From: Argentina anserina
Taxonomy: Eukaryota; Streptophyta; Magnoliopsida; Rosales; Rosaceae
DNA: 64,000 nucleotides
Assembly (NCBI RefSeq): GCF_933775445.1
Contig: NC_065874.1
Coordinates: 8,947,001 to 9,011,000, forward strand
Direction: 5' to 3'
Below are positions 12,478 to 26,245 of this stretch, one piece after another; positions within the stretch are counted from its first letter, which is position 1, and every line of letters begins with the position of its first letter. The position numbers were made by a program, and so were the translations under genes. The notes beneath the pieces were generated by a model. The model was not told where the DNA came from, did not search any database, and worked only from the letters and a program-made list of their open reading frames with translations.

Positions 12478-14701
12478 GTGAATACTTCTCTGCTGTGCAA
12501 TTTGTTTCTTTCCCATATTTTCAGACAGTTTCAAACCCGGCTGTTGTATGGTCGTGTTCATGCTATGTGTATAGTTCTTTCACCCATGATATTAGCTACT
12601 GGAACGTACCTTCCTCCACATTAGTTCCCGTATAAATTGGCGGCAACAATCTTCTTTCTTCACGTTCCACTAAGTCCACCCCAAAACTGATGTACAAACA
12701 TCACCATTCACCAACAATATACTGTACTACTGCAAGGGAGAAAAAGTAGAAAGTTGAGGGCATAAAATTTCTATAGAAGCTGAACAAACAACCTAATTAC
12801 GAAAATAACTATCTCAGGCAAATATATAGATCATAAATTGTATGGATCCTAATATATCAAATGCTTGTAAAGCATCCATGTCAAATTTGTGTAACTAGTT
12901 AAAGGTAAACCCAAATCTCACTGTAAGCTGGAACTTCAATATAACCTACTCCCACAAACAAATTTGTGCACACCAAGAATCTAATGCTGCTATAGCTACC
13001 AGAAAGATATAAAACTGACTAAAATTTCCAGAGACTAGCTAGGTAAGTTTCCTAAGAATTAAAATTTGGAACCTAGAGATCTAATAGTCAAGAGGTAGAG
13101 CAGATATTATATAAAAAATATTCATGCTCCTTCCCCTATATCTTCAAGTAAACAAAACTTAAGTGCATCAATTTGTTCATTTTGTCGCATACAAAATCAG
13201 AGTTTGTAACCCCATCCTATGAGGCGACTCTGTAGATGGTAAGAGGTGAACGATCATGGGAAGGCTACCTACTAGTTCAATTGATTAACATTTAAAACCA
13301 AACACCACCTGTTTTCCACAGCATAATCTGAGGACTACCATCAATTGATCAACGCTAAACAAACTTGGCTGAAAATTAATTAAAATCCTCCCATTTGTTT
13401 TTAATTTTTTTGTACATGTTGATCAGGAAGGCATTGTACTTAGAATTAGATAGCAGAATTACAATGCCGGACGCTGATGAGATGAACCAAGCATGAAAGC
13501 TCACCACTTTAAGTGAACTCATTTAGTATGTATTTGATTCTATGTAATCGGAACAAAAAGATGACAGTAATCTGCATTTTCTGATCAATATGCAGGTTCT
13601 AATATATTTTCATTTTGAAAAAGTCTGTTACTGGAAGTATAAGATTCAACCTACCAGGAATGATACACACATCAGATTGTTGAGAGCTGTAATCTCATGC
13701 TAATTTGATTGCACGAACAATTGTAACACCTGCAAGGAAGGATGGGTATATATGAGAAATTATTCACCTACTGTTGAAAATCTATTGCAGGACAACACAA
13801 AAGGTTTTGAACTTAGAAAATCATCAGCCAGTGGAAGTTTCAGCTCTAATATCCATTCTCCACACATAAGTTTCTAGATGGAGGAGTGTAAATTAAAGGA
13901 ATTGGTGTCCTCTCTGCTCACCTGCTAGGCCGCTAGAGATTCACAGAAGTTATATAAGTACAAATGCTCAGACAAGGTTTGCCCTGCTGAAGCCCAAGAA
14001 CAAAATGAGACACTACAAACCAACCTTAGTTTTAAGTGCACCCTACTATGGCTGACATACAAGAAATGAAGACATATCTTTTTCCAAAATATGGTTTACT
14101 TACAATCTCTCTGACCATTCCCATCCATTCCCATGAAGGCCTCTTAGTACTTCACAACCTAGTAAGCCGTACTTTCAATTTTCTAACTTTCGGAATGCAA
14201 AACAGGACACATGTAGACCAGCACCTATATGGTGTCTTATAATTAACCACAAAGTTTATTAAATTTAGAGCCACAAGGAAAGTTCACAACATGACTCACC
14301 AATATATCAGAACAAAAATAAATGCAATCCTCTACAATACGAAGGTATTTTTTGGAATAGATTAAAAACAGGAGACCATAAATTGGCAGAGAACTTCAAC
14401 AAATTTTTAAAAAGTAAAGGAAAGGATGGCCTGGTGCTGTGTTAAATAGAGAGATCAAGTACTGTGAAGGAGGGGACCAGAAAGGGATAGGGGATTTCGA
14501 GTCAAAGAGGCAGTCTTACAGATGGAGGGGAAGGCTACCTACTAGTTCATATTGTATAAAATAAGCATGGAACAAACTTACCCTCAAGTAAAAGACTGTA
14601 CATCTCAAGCGGGCAGATCAATCTATGGGTTCAGGTTCATAAAATGATGAGGCCGTACTGTACTCTACAGGAAATTGTACAATTCCAATTCCGTATGAGA
14701 A
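12478..14701. other. Intergenic and probable 3' UTR of the BTB gene
   Basis: No coding signal is seen on either strand. The 21-mer ggaaggctacctactagttca occurs at about 13259 and again at about 14530. The stretch nearest 14,700 is probably the 3' UTR of the minus-strand BTB gene. Confidence 0.45.
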
Positions 14702-17700
14702 TCAAATCAACTGAAATTGATCACCACCCATCTGGGAGAACCGAACAGACGCTACCCGAACCATTTCAGCCAGCACTTCATCAAGTGTTTCGAGTTCACC
14801 AGAATCACACAACTGACGATATAGAGGGGCCATATAAGCCGCTGCAACCTCGGCCAAGTTCCAAAGAGATAAATTTGCAGCAATTTGTAGTATTTTTATA
14901 GCCAACTGTCTTGCAGAATCAAGACATGATACGATGACATCTGAGCATGCTTCCTGAACATCTTCCATGATCCAGAACTCAGAAAGCCAGAAAAGCTCTA
15001 CATAAGGCTGCACCTCATCTATCTTTTCTTCACTGCTCATGTTATTCCATATACATCCCAAAGGAGGCTTTGGCAGGTTACCAGAATAGAAGTAGTCAAC
15101 TAGTTTAACCATTGCTTCCCAGCTAATTGACACCTTTATCACTTGTGAGGTGCTGCACGTATTACCAAACAAAAAAGGTAAAAAAGGTGAACTACCAAAC
15201 GGTTAAAACAGAAAGAAAATTACATACCAATGTTCTTATTCAAGTGCCAAAGAACAAGCACAAGCTATTACAAGTCCCATTTAAGTCGATAATTTGTACT
15301 TATGTTGTGAAGGGAAAAACAAATTATGCAAACCTACTATGTCTCCACCAACGTACCAACCTTGGAAGGAAGTAACAGGTTACTAAGGTAACACACAATT
15401 GGCACAACACGTTCATATAGGTAAATAACTTAAATCAAAAGGATGCAGTTGCAACCAAAGGGTAAATGTCCCCATAAAAGCACAAACGGTAGCCACAGAA
15501 TCTGGCATATCACATCTCTCATCTTCCAGCCGATTATTTCAAGAAAAGTATCACACCAATAACATTTAACATTTCCTGCTGACAAGCTTTCATACAAGAT
15601 GCATTTGATAGTTTATAGCCAGATTTTTACATATATGACAGCATATATAAGGCTAACATTATCTCTAGAAGATCAACATGTGTAACATTAGATGTGAGTT
15701 ACTTTTGAAAAGCATTTAGCATTTATCCAATCTTAAGAACAGCTTCTCAAATTCTCAAAAAAAAAAAAACACCTTCTCAAAAGTAACATCTTCAGTGTGT
15801 TAGACTATAAACTTCTACAAGTTTCAATACAAATGTGAACTATGTTAGTGTATGTTTATATATGTAGAAAAATTTGGAAGTACCTCTCCTGCATTCCTGA
15901 CCTAAACAAGGCCCTCAGATAATCACAACTTGCTGACAGTACAACTTTGTGAACATGCATGTGAGGCATTGACAAAGAGCAAACACCACATGTCCAGTCC
16001 AAAAGCTTTGTTTCTTTAGCTTCTAAGATGAGATCCCTGAGGCCAAAAGCTACAAATATTACTATTGCATACTATTACATCTGGAATAACAATTAGTAGC
16101 ATGGAAGTAAGACTACAAATACATTCGCTGGAAACAAATTTCTCCCAACTTATAAATCCAGTTATTCAAAAAAAAAAAATATAACTAAATGCTGTTAATG
16201 GATGTTGTTCGAATATTCTGAAGCAAGTTTGATATTTCTTCTATTCTGGATTCAATGAGAAAGAGAGAAAAAAGAAGAAGGGGAGCAGAGAGATAAAAAT
16301 TGAAAACTACTTTAAAATGTTTTGTTATAGGAACCATTCTATGTATTATCTCGCACTTCTCACTACCTCCTATCTTTCCTCTCCCCTAATCTCCTTTCTT
16401 GCTTCCATTTAATATGAAAACGAATAACAAAGAAAAAAACTACCCAAAATGGGCCTTTAGCTTCTAGATGGCTGATCAACATCCCACAAGGTGTTTGAGG
16501 CAATACAATATATGCAGTAAGTAAATTGTTTAGACCTAGACTCCACCAGATCCCTTTTGTCAAATCAAGACAGGTTTTATTTGAACTATGTCAAGAGACA
16601 CTTAGATTCCTATGTCCTTAGCACACTGCACTTCTGAGTCGATACACAGACATGAGGCACAAACTATATAAGAAAGTTGAAACAACAGTGCTGGTGTGAA
16701 GCAACAATATATAGTATAGTATGAAATCATACGAGAAACGTTGTCCAGATGGACCAAGAGCTGCACTGAGGTCAGGGCTGGGAAAAGTAGCGCCCCACTT
16801 TGGGGGTTTTCTACAAAGCATCCGTAACAGAGGCCGTAAATTACAACATTTTGCAAGAGTCCTCAACTTTTCCACAAGTTCTTCTCCTGCTTGCAGATAT
16901 CCCAAGTAGATATACTCCAACAACATTGCAAACGCTTGGCGATCGACATGAGCAGACAATCTTATGTCTTTCTGAAAGTCTTTGGTAACTTCCATAGAGC
17001 CTGTTACTGAAGAATTGTCAGATATCTCACTAGGAAGCAGCTTTTCAGGAGGCAGTAACGAGGGACATTGGATTGCAACCACCACCCCATGAACACTGAA
17101 GCACTCTCCGCTCGTGAGAATGAATTGTAAATCAGCAGAATCCTTATCATTAATTGCTTTACCAATCCTTTTCATGAGGTTACTCGGAAAACCATAAAAC
17201 CCAAAATAACTCAGAACGTATGTGGCAAACCATTGCACACCAGGGGTACAATTGTTGTTACATATGTCTTGAAGTTTAATGACAAGTTCAGCTTCAATAT
17301 GATCCAATGTGTTCTTACCGGCAATTCTGTCTAGGTCATTTCCTACACATCCAGAATGCTTTATCAACTCAGCCAGTCCCAACAAACTGTACAACAGAAG
17401 AATATCATTCCCTTCCCATTCTCTGGAACCTGAACAACAAATATTCTCATGGAACATATTATGCAGATGGGGAGCAAAGTTCAATCTTTCAACTTGGAAA
17501 TGATTACTTAAGCACCATCTCATGAAGGCAAATAATGTTTTTACCCCTTTCTGTTTGATTATCCAGACTTCATACTCTTCCAAACCAGAATAGCATATAA
17601 ATCCCATTAGATAAATGATAATTTGCAGTTTATCTGGTATGGCGAAATTCCCAGATGACAAATTATCAAGAAAACGCAGTAGGATATTCAGATACTCCAA

Positions 17701-20274
17701 GCCTTTTGGCTTCAGTATTTCGGACAATATGAATCTGGATTTTGATGCAATGTATTTGCAGGGAGAATAAATCATCATCAGAACTGCCCTCGTTGCTGAT
17801 TCACTTCTGAAGGTACCGGCGATGTCGTTTTCATATATTTTATGCCATCTCTGAATTGCCTCAACAAACGTCAAGCTGTCAAAGGGCATGGAGAAAGAGA
17901 GAGAAATTAGACTAACAGGTAGAAATAAGAATGTGTGGTGAGGAAAATAAGAACTGGAGCTTTACCAAATATAAGAATTTATGAAGTCCAACCACGTCTT
18001 ACTAAAACAAAGTAAACTTTCTTTTAAAGATGAAGTCGTACCATGCACATGCAATAAGGATGTTTAAGTGGAACTCAGTTTCAGGGTTGAAATCCTCCCC
18101 ACAATGTATTGCAAGCCATCCAAGAATATCCCAGACATAACTCCTCAAAGAAAGTAAATAATTGGCACTGAGTCCCTCCTTTGCAATAACTATCTGCTCT
18201 TCCAGTGATATAGAATCTTCATAGGAATCGTTGTGAAATTTTTCAAGTAGGAGATCCAGAAGGATTTTATCAATCTTTTGTTTCCAGAAGTAAATGTGAT
18301 GCTCCCCTGCCCAACGACTGATCAGAGCCAAGCGACATGCCTCCACTAGCAAAGACATCTGGTCCTTGGTGACCTTTCTAGAGTGTGAGCTCCAGTCGGA
18401 CATTCCAGAGATGATGGCTTTAATAATAGGTTGGCATGATAAATTCATCAGTTGTAAGCATTTTTGTTCATTTATCTGCAACACAAAGCATAACCAAAAA
18501 AAAAATTATGCTTGATTATCATAAACAAATACCTTGTAAGGAGAAGATAGAATTTATACTGTTAAACACTGTGCTAGCTTGAATGCTTCAATTCTAACAG
18601 AATAAGGATGAGAATTGTCCATGCATTGCACCATCTGTTCGGAAAGTGCCTCTCCACCTTCTAATAGTTTCTTGGCTCCATTACCGCATAAAGCTGAAAA
18701 TAAGTAAGAGCAACTTAATTCAAATATTTTAGCAGTGGAGCTGACTAAGAGAAATTCCTTGTGGAAATAATGTGTGACGTTATTAAAGGTTCTTACCTAC
18801 AGCAGAATACAATTTCAAAACAGCAACTTTGTGACAAACATCTTGCTTGATAAGATCATTCAGATCTTTCATCAGTTTAGCATCACTCCAAGCAGAATAT
18901 CTAGATGGAGACCACCACCATAGTATTGTACTCAAAAGTAAAGCCATCTGTTGGAAATATTCAAATGACTTCACACATTCTGAAAAAGACCGTAAGTTAC
19001 CGATAACTTGAGATACACTTTCTGTTTTCTCAAGGATGTCCCAAACTTCTTTTGCACTCTTCATGCTGATATTTGTAAGAATAAGATTCAGTGCTGCAGC
19101 ACATGATATAGCAACTTCTGTTTGATTGGTAGATAACAAAGATGACAAAGGATTAATAAGATCCAAAGCATCAACCTGCAGTATTGATTTGGGTAACAGG
19201 CCACCTAATTTTACCGTGACATTTGCTGCCATGCTCAATATGGACCCTTTATTAGACTGAAGTATCCAGACTAATGCTGCAATGATATCGGCAACTGAAG
19301 CCTGAATATGAATGGAGGAAATGATGAGAACATTCTAAAGTGGAATTGGACACAGTTCAGAATTGACACATATTTACACGACTCGTAGAGACTTGAAACC
19401 TAGACAATTATGGAGATACTAAAGTTTTTCATATATACCGATAACATTATAGAACTCCATACATAGACAAACTGTAAGGCTGTCATAATGCAAATATGTT
19501 ACAGGTGATATATGCTGTGGAAACATGCAAACCAATACACCCAATATATCATAACTCAACTTGCTGATACACGTTACGATCAGTAAAATTGAAGCTCAAC
19601 TGAAAAAAATAAAAGGCTATAACCTCAGCTTTGTAGAGATTGTAGTTGCAGGCTACTATCATACCTTCAAAAGCGGATGGTGCAGCTTATCGGCAGAAAC
19701 AGAATCAAGAAATGCAGATAGACAGTGGATCACATGCCTCTGTATCTCTATATCCATACACTGCCATTTCCTCGCCTGGTCGCGGCCGCCGCCGCACACT
19801 CTGCAAGACACAATCTCAATTCAATGGCGCATATTCACATCCCTACCTCTAGATAATCCAGTCTTAAATTTCCAACCAACACAAACACCTAACTCTGGTG
19901 TTGATCAGACTTCCAATTCAGCTTAATCTACACTCTCTTAGCTAATGTTTAGATCATTTGCTTTCGCTCTAATGCAATGCTGAGCCTAAGTGGTGATGCT
20001 AAGCAGATTCAATCAGAAATTTAAAGAAACTAAATCGAACCGAGTGATCGAGCTGAGCTGAAGCAAATTTAAAGTATCGAAATCGGATTAAAACAAGCGA
20101 AAGAGAAACGGAAGCGTGAAATTGAAAAGAGAAGAGGTGAGGTGAGGTGAAGTGGAGGACCTGGTGCCGAGGTTGAGAGCGTCGTTGAGACGCTGGTGGC
20201 GCGTGTAGGTCTGTCCGCTGATGCTCCGATTGTTCTCCGCGCTGTGTTTGAAGGTCTCATCTTTTTCTGTTCAT
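14702..20274 (-). CDS. BTB/POZ and armadillo-like protein, At1g04390 type
   Basis: Minus-strand gene with eight exons, in order of translation: about 20274-20161, 19800-19665, 19301-18797, 18693-18560, 18475-18042, 17875-16733, 16036-15884, 15152-14702. From exon 2 on, every junction keeps phase: A|GTG, AAG|GCT, G|CT, ACA|ATA, TG|C, TC|G, AG|C. The product is about 1020 residues, matching the roughly 1000 of the Arabidopsis protein. A long alpha-helical repeat region (exons 2-6) is followed by a first BTB-like domain (ADLQFILTSGECFSVH, about nt 17150-17080) and a second (DLILEAKETK, HMHVHKVVLSASCDYLRALFRSGMQES, about 16035-15886). The last exon holds a C-terminal helical region. BTB proteins often serve as CUL3-ligase adaptors, but the role of this one is unknown. 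The start is odd: see the finding on the start codon. The first donor is a weak GTCCTC. Confidence 0.88.
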
Positions 20275-21030
20275 ACGAAAGTTCTGGAGAATTGTCAAGG
20301 CGGTGAGCGTGAAACTGTTTTCTCTGAATTTCCAAAGAAGAAGAAGAACCGGTACCGCCACTAATAGCATGACCCTGTGACGCCGTGCTGGAATTACTCT
20401 CTTTTGTTTTACAACACAAAGTTACAGTTTTACCTCCTTTTTGTGTGAAAGGAATTGCAGTTTTACTTTTGTTGATAGAGCAAATTCATTGGTGAATCAC
20501 TGAATCGTCTTGAGCTTGCTTGTTTGCTCACTGCTGGCTACAGCACGGTTGTTAGTGATGTAACCCGTATCATGAAACTAGTTGGCTACAGCACAGATTA
20601 TTTAGATACGTGATCTGTAAGACTGTCATGTATCCCGATAGTTTTGTTTACTAGTTATTAAGCTGTGTTTACCATAATGAAAAACAAGGGTTATGGGAAC
20701 GGAGCAAATTAATGGAGATAGCAAGGCCGACCTGATTACCAATAAGCTGTTTTTATATCCAACGATGCTAAATAAGTTTTTTCATATGTCCAGTTGATCA
20801 ACACAAGGATATGGTACTACTACTACTACTTCTATTAGCACACCAGATAACAGTGTCAAAAAACACCTCGGGCCGGGATGAAGATTGATCAGCTTTTGCT
20901 ACCGGCAACGTGACACTTAATCACTTATTAACAGCCAACAGAGAGACTCTTACAACTGAAGGCATACAACAAAGAGAACTCTTAACCACAAAGAGGGTAA
21001 AAGGAAAGGGGAAAAGCCGAAGTAGAAAGC
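20275..21030. other. BTB gene 5' region and intergenic sequence
   Basis: This holds the upstream region of the minus-strand BTB gene (about 20275-20450) and non-coding sequence. The motif gttggctacagcac recurs at about 20530-20600. No gene is supported. Confidence 0.4.
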
Positions 21031-21031
21031 T

Positions 21032-21232
21032 CTAATTGATATTTAGAGCAGGTGCACTCTTCTTGGGAAACCTACCACTATTTGTGCTTGATTCATGACC
21101 AACTTGTATGTTATGAGCAGCGGGAAGCTCCGACTCGGCTATCTTTCCCCCTTCAAGAGGTGTGCCATGCACATATCCAACCCTAGCTCCTTCATCTTAA
21201 CCATGTTTTATGCCATCCTTGCGCTCTGCCAT
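21032..21232 (-). pseudogene. Possible short coding relic of unknown family
   Basis: Read on the minus strand from an ATG at 21232 to a TAG at 21032-21034, the frame gives MAERKDGIKHG, one TAA, then about 50 residues including VGYVHGTPLEGGKIAESELP and a C-terminus near RFPKKSAPALNIN. The composition looks protein-like rather than random, but I do not recognise the family. It may be the 3' end of a captured or decayed gene, or chance. Confidence 0.25.
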
Positions 21233-21882
21233 TCTCTCTGATCAGTCCCTAGTATGTGATTTTGCAGTGCAAGAATTATAAAGCTGTGTGCTCTATCTTT
21301 ACGTGGCAGATTCACCTAAGAGGGTGACAAGTATACCTTCCACTAGACACGTTTGGGTATCGGGTCTCCATTTGTGCAACAGATGAAAGTAGTATCGTTT
21401 TCTGTCAAGACACTATTGGTAGCAGCCCGAGAGATCTCAGTGATCTCACAATACAGTTGAAAAATCAAACACATTAAACCTACGAAGCTGTTTTAAGTAC
21501 AAAGACAATAATTAGAACGAGCGATAGTTAAGATTAAAGAACTGAAGTAGAATTCTACACAAGAACTAATCATACAGGTCAACTCAGTCTTCAAAATGCC
21601 TCACTCCATCTATGCTAAAGAAAAAGAAAGTACTCCATAGATAGATGAGAAGGCAAACTTCCTAGCATCTCCATCAAAACCTGTATTCTTTTCCCAACCC
21701 CTCGCAGATAGAGAAAGAGAGATGAAGACAATAAAAGAAGACACACACATGCCCCTAGTGATGGGACACTACAAAACCTACATAATATCTCTTCCTCAAA
21801 CTCATAATGTTTGATTGTTCGTTCTCAAGTTAAATAGAGGGAAGCAACTCAAGAAACACTACGACTAGAGCAATGGCAACCC

Positions 21883-24800
21883 TCACTCGGGAATGATTTG
21901 CTCGTTATCAGCATCTCCTTCTGTCTCAACTTGAGGCTTTGTAGGTGCTTTGCTTCCAGCAGGCTGCTTCTTTTTAATCCCACTAACGATGTCATCAATT
22001 CTGAGAAGTAGGCAGGCACTTTCTATGGCTGTCTTAAAGGTCTGTGCCTTAACATTGTAGGCATCCCAGATCTGGAATCAAAATGTAAGCAATTAGGAAA
22101 TATGTTTATATGCTCAATTATGAACATTTACCAACAGTGGGAAAGGCTGATATAACACACTAAAACACGGTCTCAGCATTCCAGTCACATGAACGCTATT
22201 GTGAATAGCAAACCCAACAAACTTCAGCAATTCTAGTAAGCTAGCACTACAATTATGAGACAATGAAGAAAAATACCTTTTTCTCTTTTACGTCAGTCAT
22301 GGCACCAGTGTTACCATCTATGCCAATCCATGCATTTTCACCATTTGCATGCTATGGTTTAGAACCAGTAAAAATACAAAGAAGGCTTTAGTATGAACAT
22401 TGAGAGGATATAATGATATACTAAAACATACATAACATAGAGCAGAATCAAACCTTTCCTTGCAATGCTGTCATCGTTCTAATGACATTAACCCCACAGT
22501 TCTGAGCCAACGTTCGTGGTATGGCCTCAAAGGCAATGGCAGCAGCTTCATATGGCCACTGTTCCACCATAAAAGCACAAATTTACTCCCAAAACTACTT
22601 AAAAAAACAATTAGACTGAAGCAACAATTAGTTCTTAAACACAACCTTGAAGTAGTCAAATATTCAATTTCCAGGATTTTATATCTTTACAAATATACAA
22701 GACTTTAGGATGAAGAAATATCTTTACCTTTTCTATACCTTCAATGGATGAACTCTTTTGCTTCAATGTAGCAGAAACAGTCAACTCCGAAGCACCACCA
22801 CCAGGAACAAGTTTTGGGTTCTTCAAGATATTTCTTGCTACTGCCATGGCATCCTATGAACAGAACATGAATACATAATATATTCTCAGCATTCTATAGC
22901 AAAACTGCGTGAAAGAAGAAAAGGAAAAAAAAAAAGACATACCTGCAAATTTCTTTCCACTTCATTTAACATATCCTTGCTAGGACCTCGTAGGAGAACA
23001 GTACATGCCTTAGGCTCTTTGCAATCAACAATGAATGTAAAGAACTCATCTCCAATTTTTTTAACCTCAAATAACCCAGCCCCAGTACCAATATCAGATT
23101 CTTGCAACTCATCTGGTCTGTTGACAATAACTGCCCCACAAGCCTTGGCAATTCTGTTATTATCTGTTTTCCTCAGCCTCCTGATTGCAGTAACACCGGC
23201 CTTGCTCAGATAATGACATGCCAGGTCACTAAGCCCCTTTTCTGTAATCACAACATCTGGTTTGAACTTCAATATCTGCACGCAGAGGCCCTCAATATAT
23301 TCTTCTTCTAACTTTAGTAGGAGTCCCCAATCTTCTTCTTTAAGCAGCTCAGCATTTGTTTGGTTCTCTCCTTTCTTATACTCAAGAGGACAATCAAGAA
23401 GCATGATTCGTGGATTGACGATCTTTCTTCTCATTTTTCCAGGAGCAATGACATCCTTGTTGAACATTACTCCTTTCAGAACCACTGAATCTTCCAACTG
23501 GCCACCAGGAACCTTCTCAACCTTGATGTACTTTTTAATATCCACTTCTCGCAGACCCTGGCCAAGGTCCACTCCAACTATTCTAGTGGCTTCAAGGGCC
23601 AGATCCTGAGTTCAACACAGAGAAGCAAACCAACCATATAAGCTTAACATAAGTTACAGTCTCACAAAATATTAATAGTATGGCGAAATAGTACTTACAG
23701 CAATCAAATCCCCAAATTGACTGGTAAACTTCGTACCAATACAACTCTTAATCAGCCCCAACATTGTTGCACCTGCCAGATAATGTGTATAAGTTGCATG
23801 CCCAAAGCACAAAATGATTACTTCAAGGTTTGAAGTTTATATGGTCAAGCAAGCCGAACAAGCCAAAGAAAAACATATACCAAGTTATCATTGTGTAACT
23901 ATCACTACAAGTACAATACAGAGATTAAATCTGTTTATTCATTCTTTTTGGCACGTTCTCCATAACTTGGTCACACTCTGAATTAATGATTCTATAACCA
24001 TCGTTGAATTTACAACCACGAATGGCCAATGAACACATGTGTCATCAGCGGATCTAGACTTGTGCCTATTTCTATTTCTATTGCGGACAAGCTAAGGCTG
24101 CAACATCAACCCCAAACTGATTATGATGGAGCACAAGGAGTAGCAACCTCAATGAATTTTATTATACATTCATGAATAAGTAAAACTAACTGATAGCTTG
24201 ACAACAAGAGGCTGGACACCAGATACACTGTACACAGACCTCAATGATAATTGATAAGTCAATGATAATTAAGGAAACTTACGATCTGTCACATCAATAG
24301 TCATGGCTATTTTGTCAAGCACGGCAATAGCATCATCCAGAGCTTTATTGTAGGCTACAATGAAACAAAAGAGAAATAAATGAATAAAGAAAAGCATACA
24401 CCTAAGTAAATAAAGCTGTGAGTGAAAGAAGATCGGAAGTGAATATGTATAGTACGGTCATTCAACTTACCTCGGCAAATGACAGTAGGATGAAAATGCT
24501 GGTCAATAAATGTTTCAGCTACGTGCAGCATCTCACCAGCTTCAACAAATATCACACAATGTAAGACAGTCCGTAACTTTATGTATGTTAAGAAGTTTAA
24601 CATGTATTTATCAATACCAGAATCTCTTCTTCATTAAATCTTCAACCAAAAGATGAAGAAGAAGAAGAAGATAATAATAATAATAATAATAATATTAATA
24701 ATAAAAATAATAATAATAATAAATAAATAATAATAATAATATCTAGTACTATGCGTGCAACATGTTTCTTTGAGGTTTTAATGCTGAAACCATACCGAGA

Positions 24801-26187
24801 ATAATGACAGATGTTGTTCCATCACCTACTTCTTCATCTTGTGAGCGGCTTAATTCAATCATTGACTGTCATCATGAATTTGGAAGACCATATGGATGAG
24901 AAATTAAGAGCTAACGTAACAAGTTAGAGGTGGAGAGAACATATCATTACATAAGAAGCCACCAATAGAGAGATAAATAAAGGATGAAGTAACTTTAAAA
25001 CAAAAAAAAAATCATCTTAGATGAAGAGAATATCATGCCTTTGCTGCTGGATGCGCAAGATCCAATTCTCGCAGAATTGCATTTCCATCATTGGTCACTA
25101 CGATACCTGTTAGCAATGAGAAAAACAACTTTGTTAGATTTATGAAAATTCATGAACACTGAAAACAAAATCCTTCAGAATAGCGCACATGCAGTAGATA
25201 CACAAGGCTAGTTACAGATAATACAGTAAAAAAATCTCCACTGAAGGCAAGGCAGATTACCTCCACTAGCATCCAATAGCATCTTTAACATGGACCGAGG
25301 TCCCAACGTTGTACGGATGATGTCAGCAACAGCCTGTCATCATCAGAACATGTTTTTAAGTTTTACGTCTTGAGAATTTAAATACTAAAGGTATTAGAAA
25401 TAAAATAAACTCATCTTTTTTCATTACATGTATGAACATCTGAGACCCTAAAAATAGCAAACACAAGCATGCCCAACAATTATAGTATTTTTCCATTTTT
25501 GAATCAATATGGAATACATAACTTCGCTGTCTAACTCCCTAGAAGCACAATCTTCTCAAAGACCCAAAACACATAAAGTTTCATACCCACAAGGCAATGC
25601 TCATGTGAACACATCCAGAAATTAGATTACAACCAAAACACACACAACACAAATGTCAATATGAATTTAATTGAACTATCATTGTTAATAAGTCATCGTA
25701 TTTAGAGATTCTTTCACCCAACAATGAGCTCTACGCATAGAGCACATAACGAACAGAACCACCTTCACAATGCTACAATCATTCCCAAACTCTAAAACAT
25801 ATCTAACAGATTTACGACAAAATTTCTCAAAAACCCCCAGTGGGTGTACAGAACAATACGTAACGAAATGAATGGATCCAATAGACATAAACCCTAATCC
25901 ATACCTTAGAGGCCTGGATGTTAGCATGGTGCACCTTACTCCCGGACTCCCTCTTCACAGAGTCCTCTGCTCAAAACAAACAAAGATCAATCAAAACAAG
26001 CAAATGGGTTTTCACCACAACGCAAATCTCATCCATTAAAGCACCAAACAAGACAGAACACAAGGTTTTTGTAAAACCCAGATAAACGAAGGAGTTAAGA
26101 AAGTAAACTTTGAAGTGATTAAGAGAGAGATAGAAAGAGAAAGAGAGAGAGAGAGAGCTTACTGAGAACAAGGACTTGGGATTGCAT
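21883..26187 (-). CDS. CCT3: CCT/TRiC chaperonin subunit gamma
   Basis: Minus-strand gene with 13 exons: 26187-26163, 25966-25905, 25333-25261, 25106-25039, 24865-24796, 24539-24471, 24354-24283, 23772-23699, 23605-22943, 22853-22728, 22558-22454, 22351-22277, 22071-21883. Every junction keeps phase, giving 1671 nt and 556 residues, against about 555 in the family. The protein starts MQSQVLVL and carries the group II chaperonin signatures: TTLGPRSMLKMLLD, NDGNAIL, QDEEVGDGTTSVIIL (ATP-binding GDGTT), the apical domain with DVVITEKGLSDLACHYL, and LVPGGGASELTVS near the C-terminus. It ends in an acidic tail. The gamma subunit is one of eight in the cytosolic ring that folds actin, tubulin and other clients using ATP. 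Intron 4 uses a GC donor (25038-25037); all other introns are GT-AG. The start gives the family N-terminus. Confidence 0.96.
24671..24742. repeat. TAA/TAAA microsatellite in CCT3 intron 5
   Basis: An imperfect trinucleotide run of about 70 bp lies between exons 5 and 6 of the chaperonin gene, clear of both splice sites. Confidence 0.9.
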
Positions 26188-26245
26188 GGTGGTAGTGAGA
26201 GATCTGAGTGAGAGAGAGAGAGAGAGTGTGTGTGTGTGTGTGAGG
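26130..26245. repeat. GA and GT microsatellites around CCT3 exon 1
   Basis: A GA run lies at about 26143-26157 in intron 1, close to the first donor. A GA-then-GT run lies at about 26210-26241 in the 5' UTR. Pyrimidine-rich 5' leaders (CT on the transcribed strand) are common in plant housekeeping genes. Confidence 0.8.

Noticed and set aside
16618..16732. Extension of the BTB exon past 16733 to a stop
   Set aside because: The donor GTATGA at 16732 joins in phase to the second BTB segment at 16036; the extension is intron.
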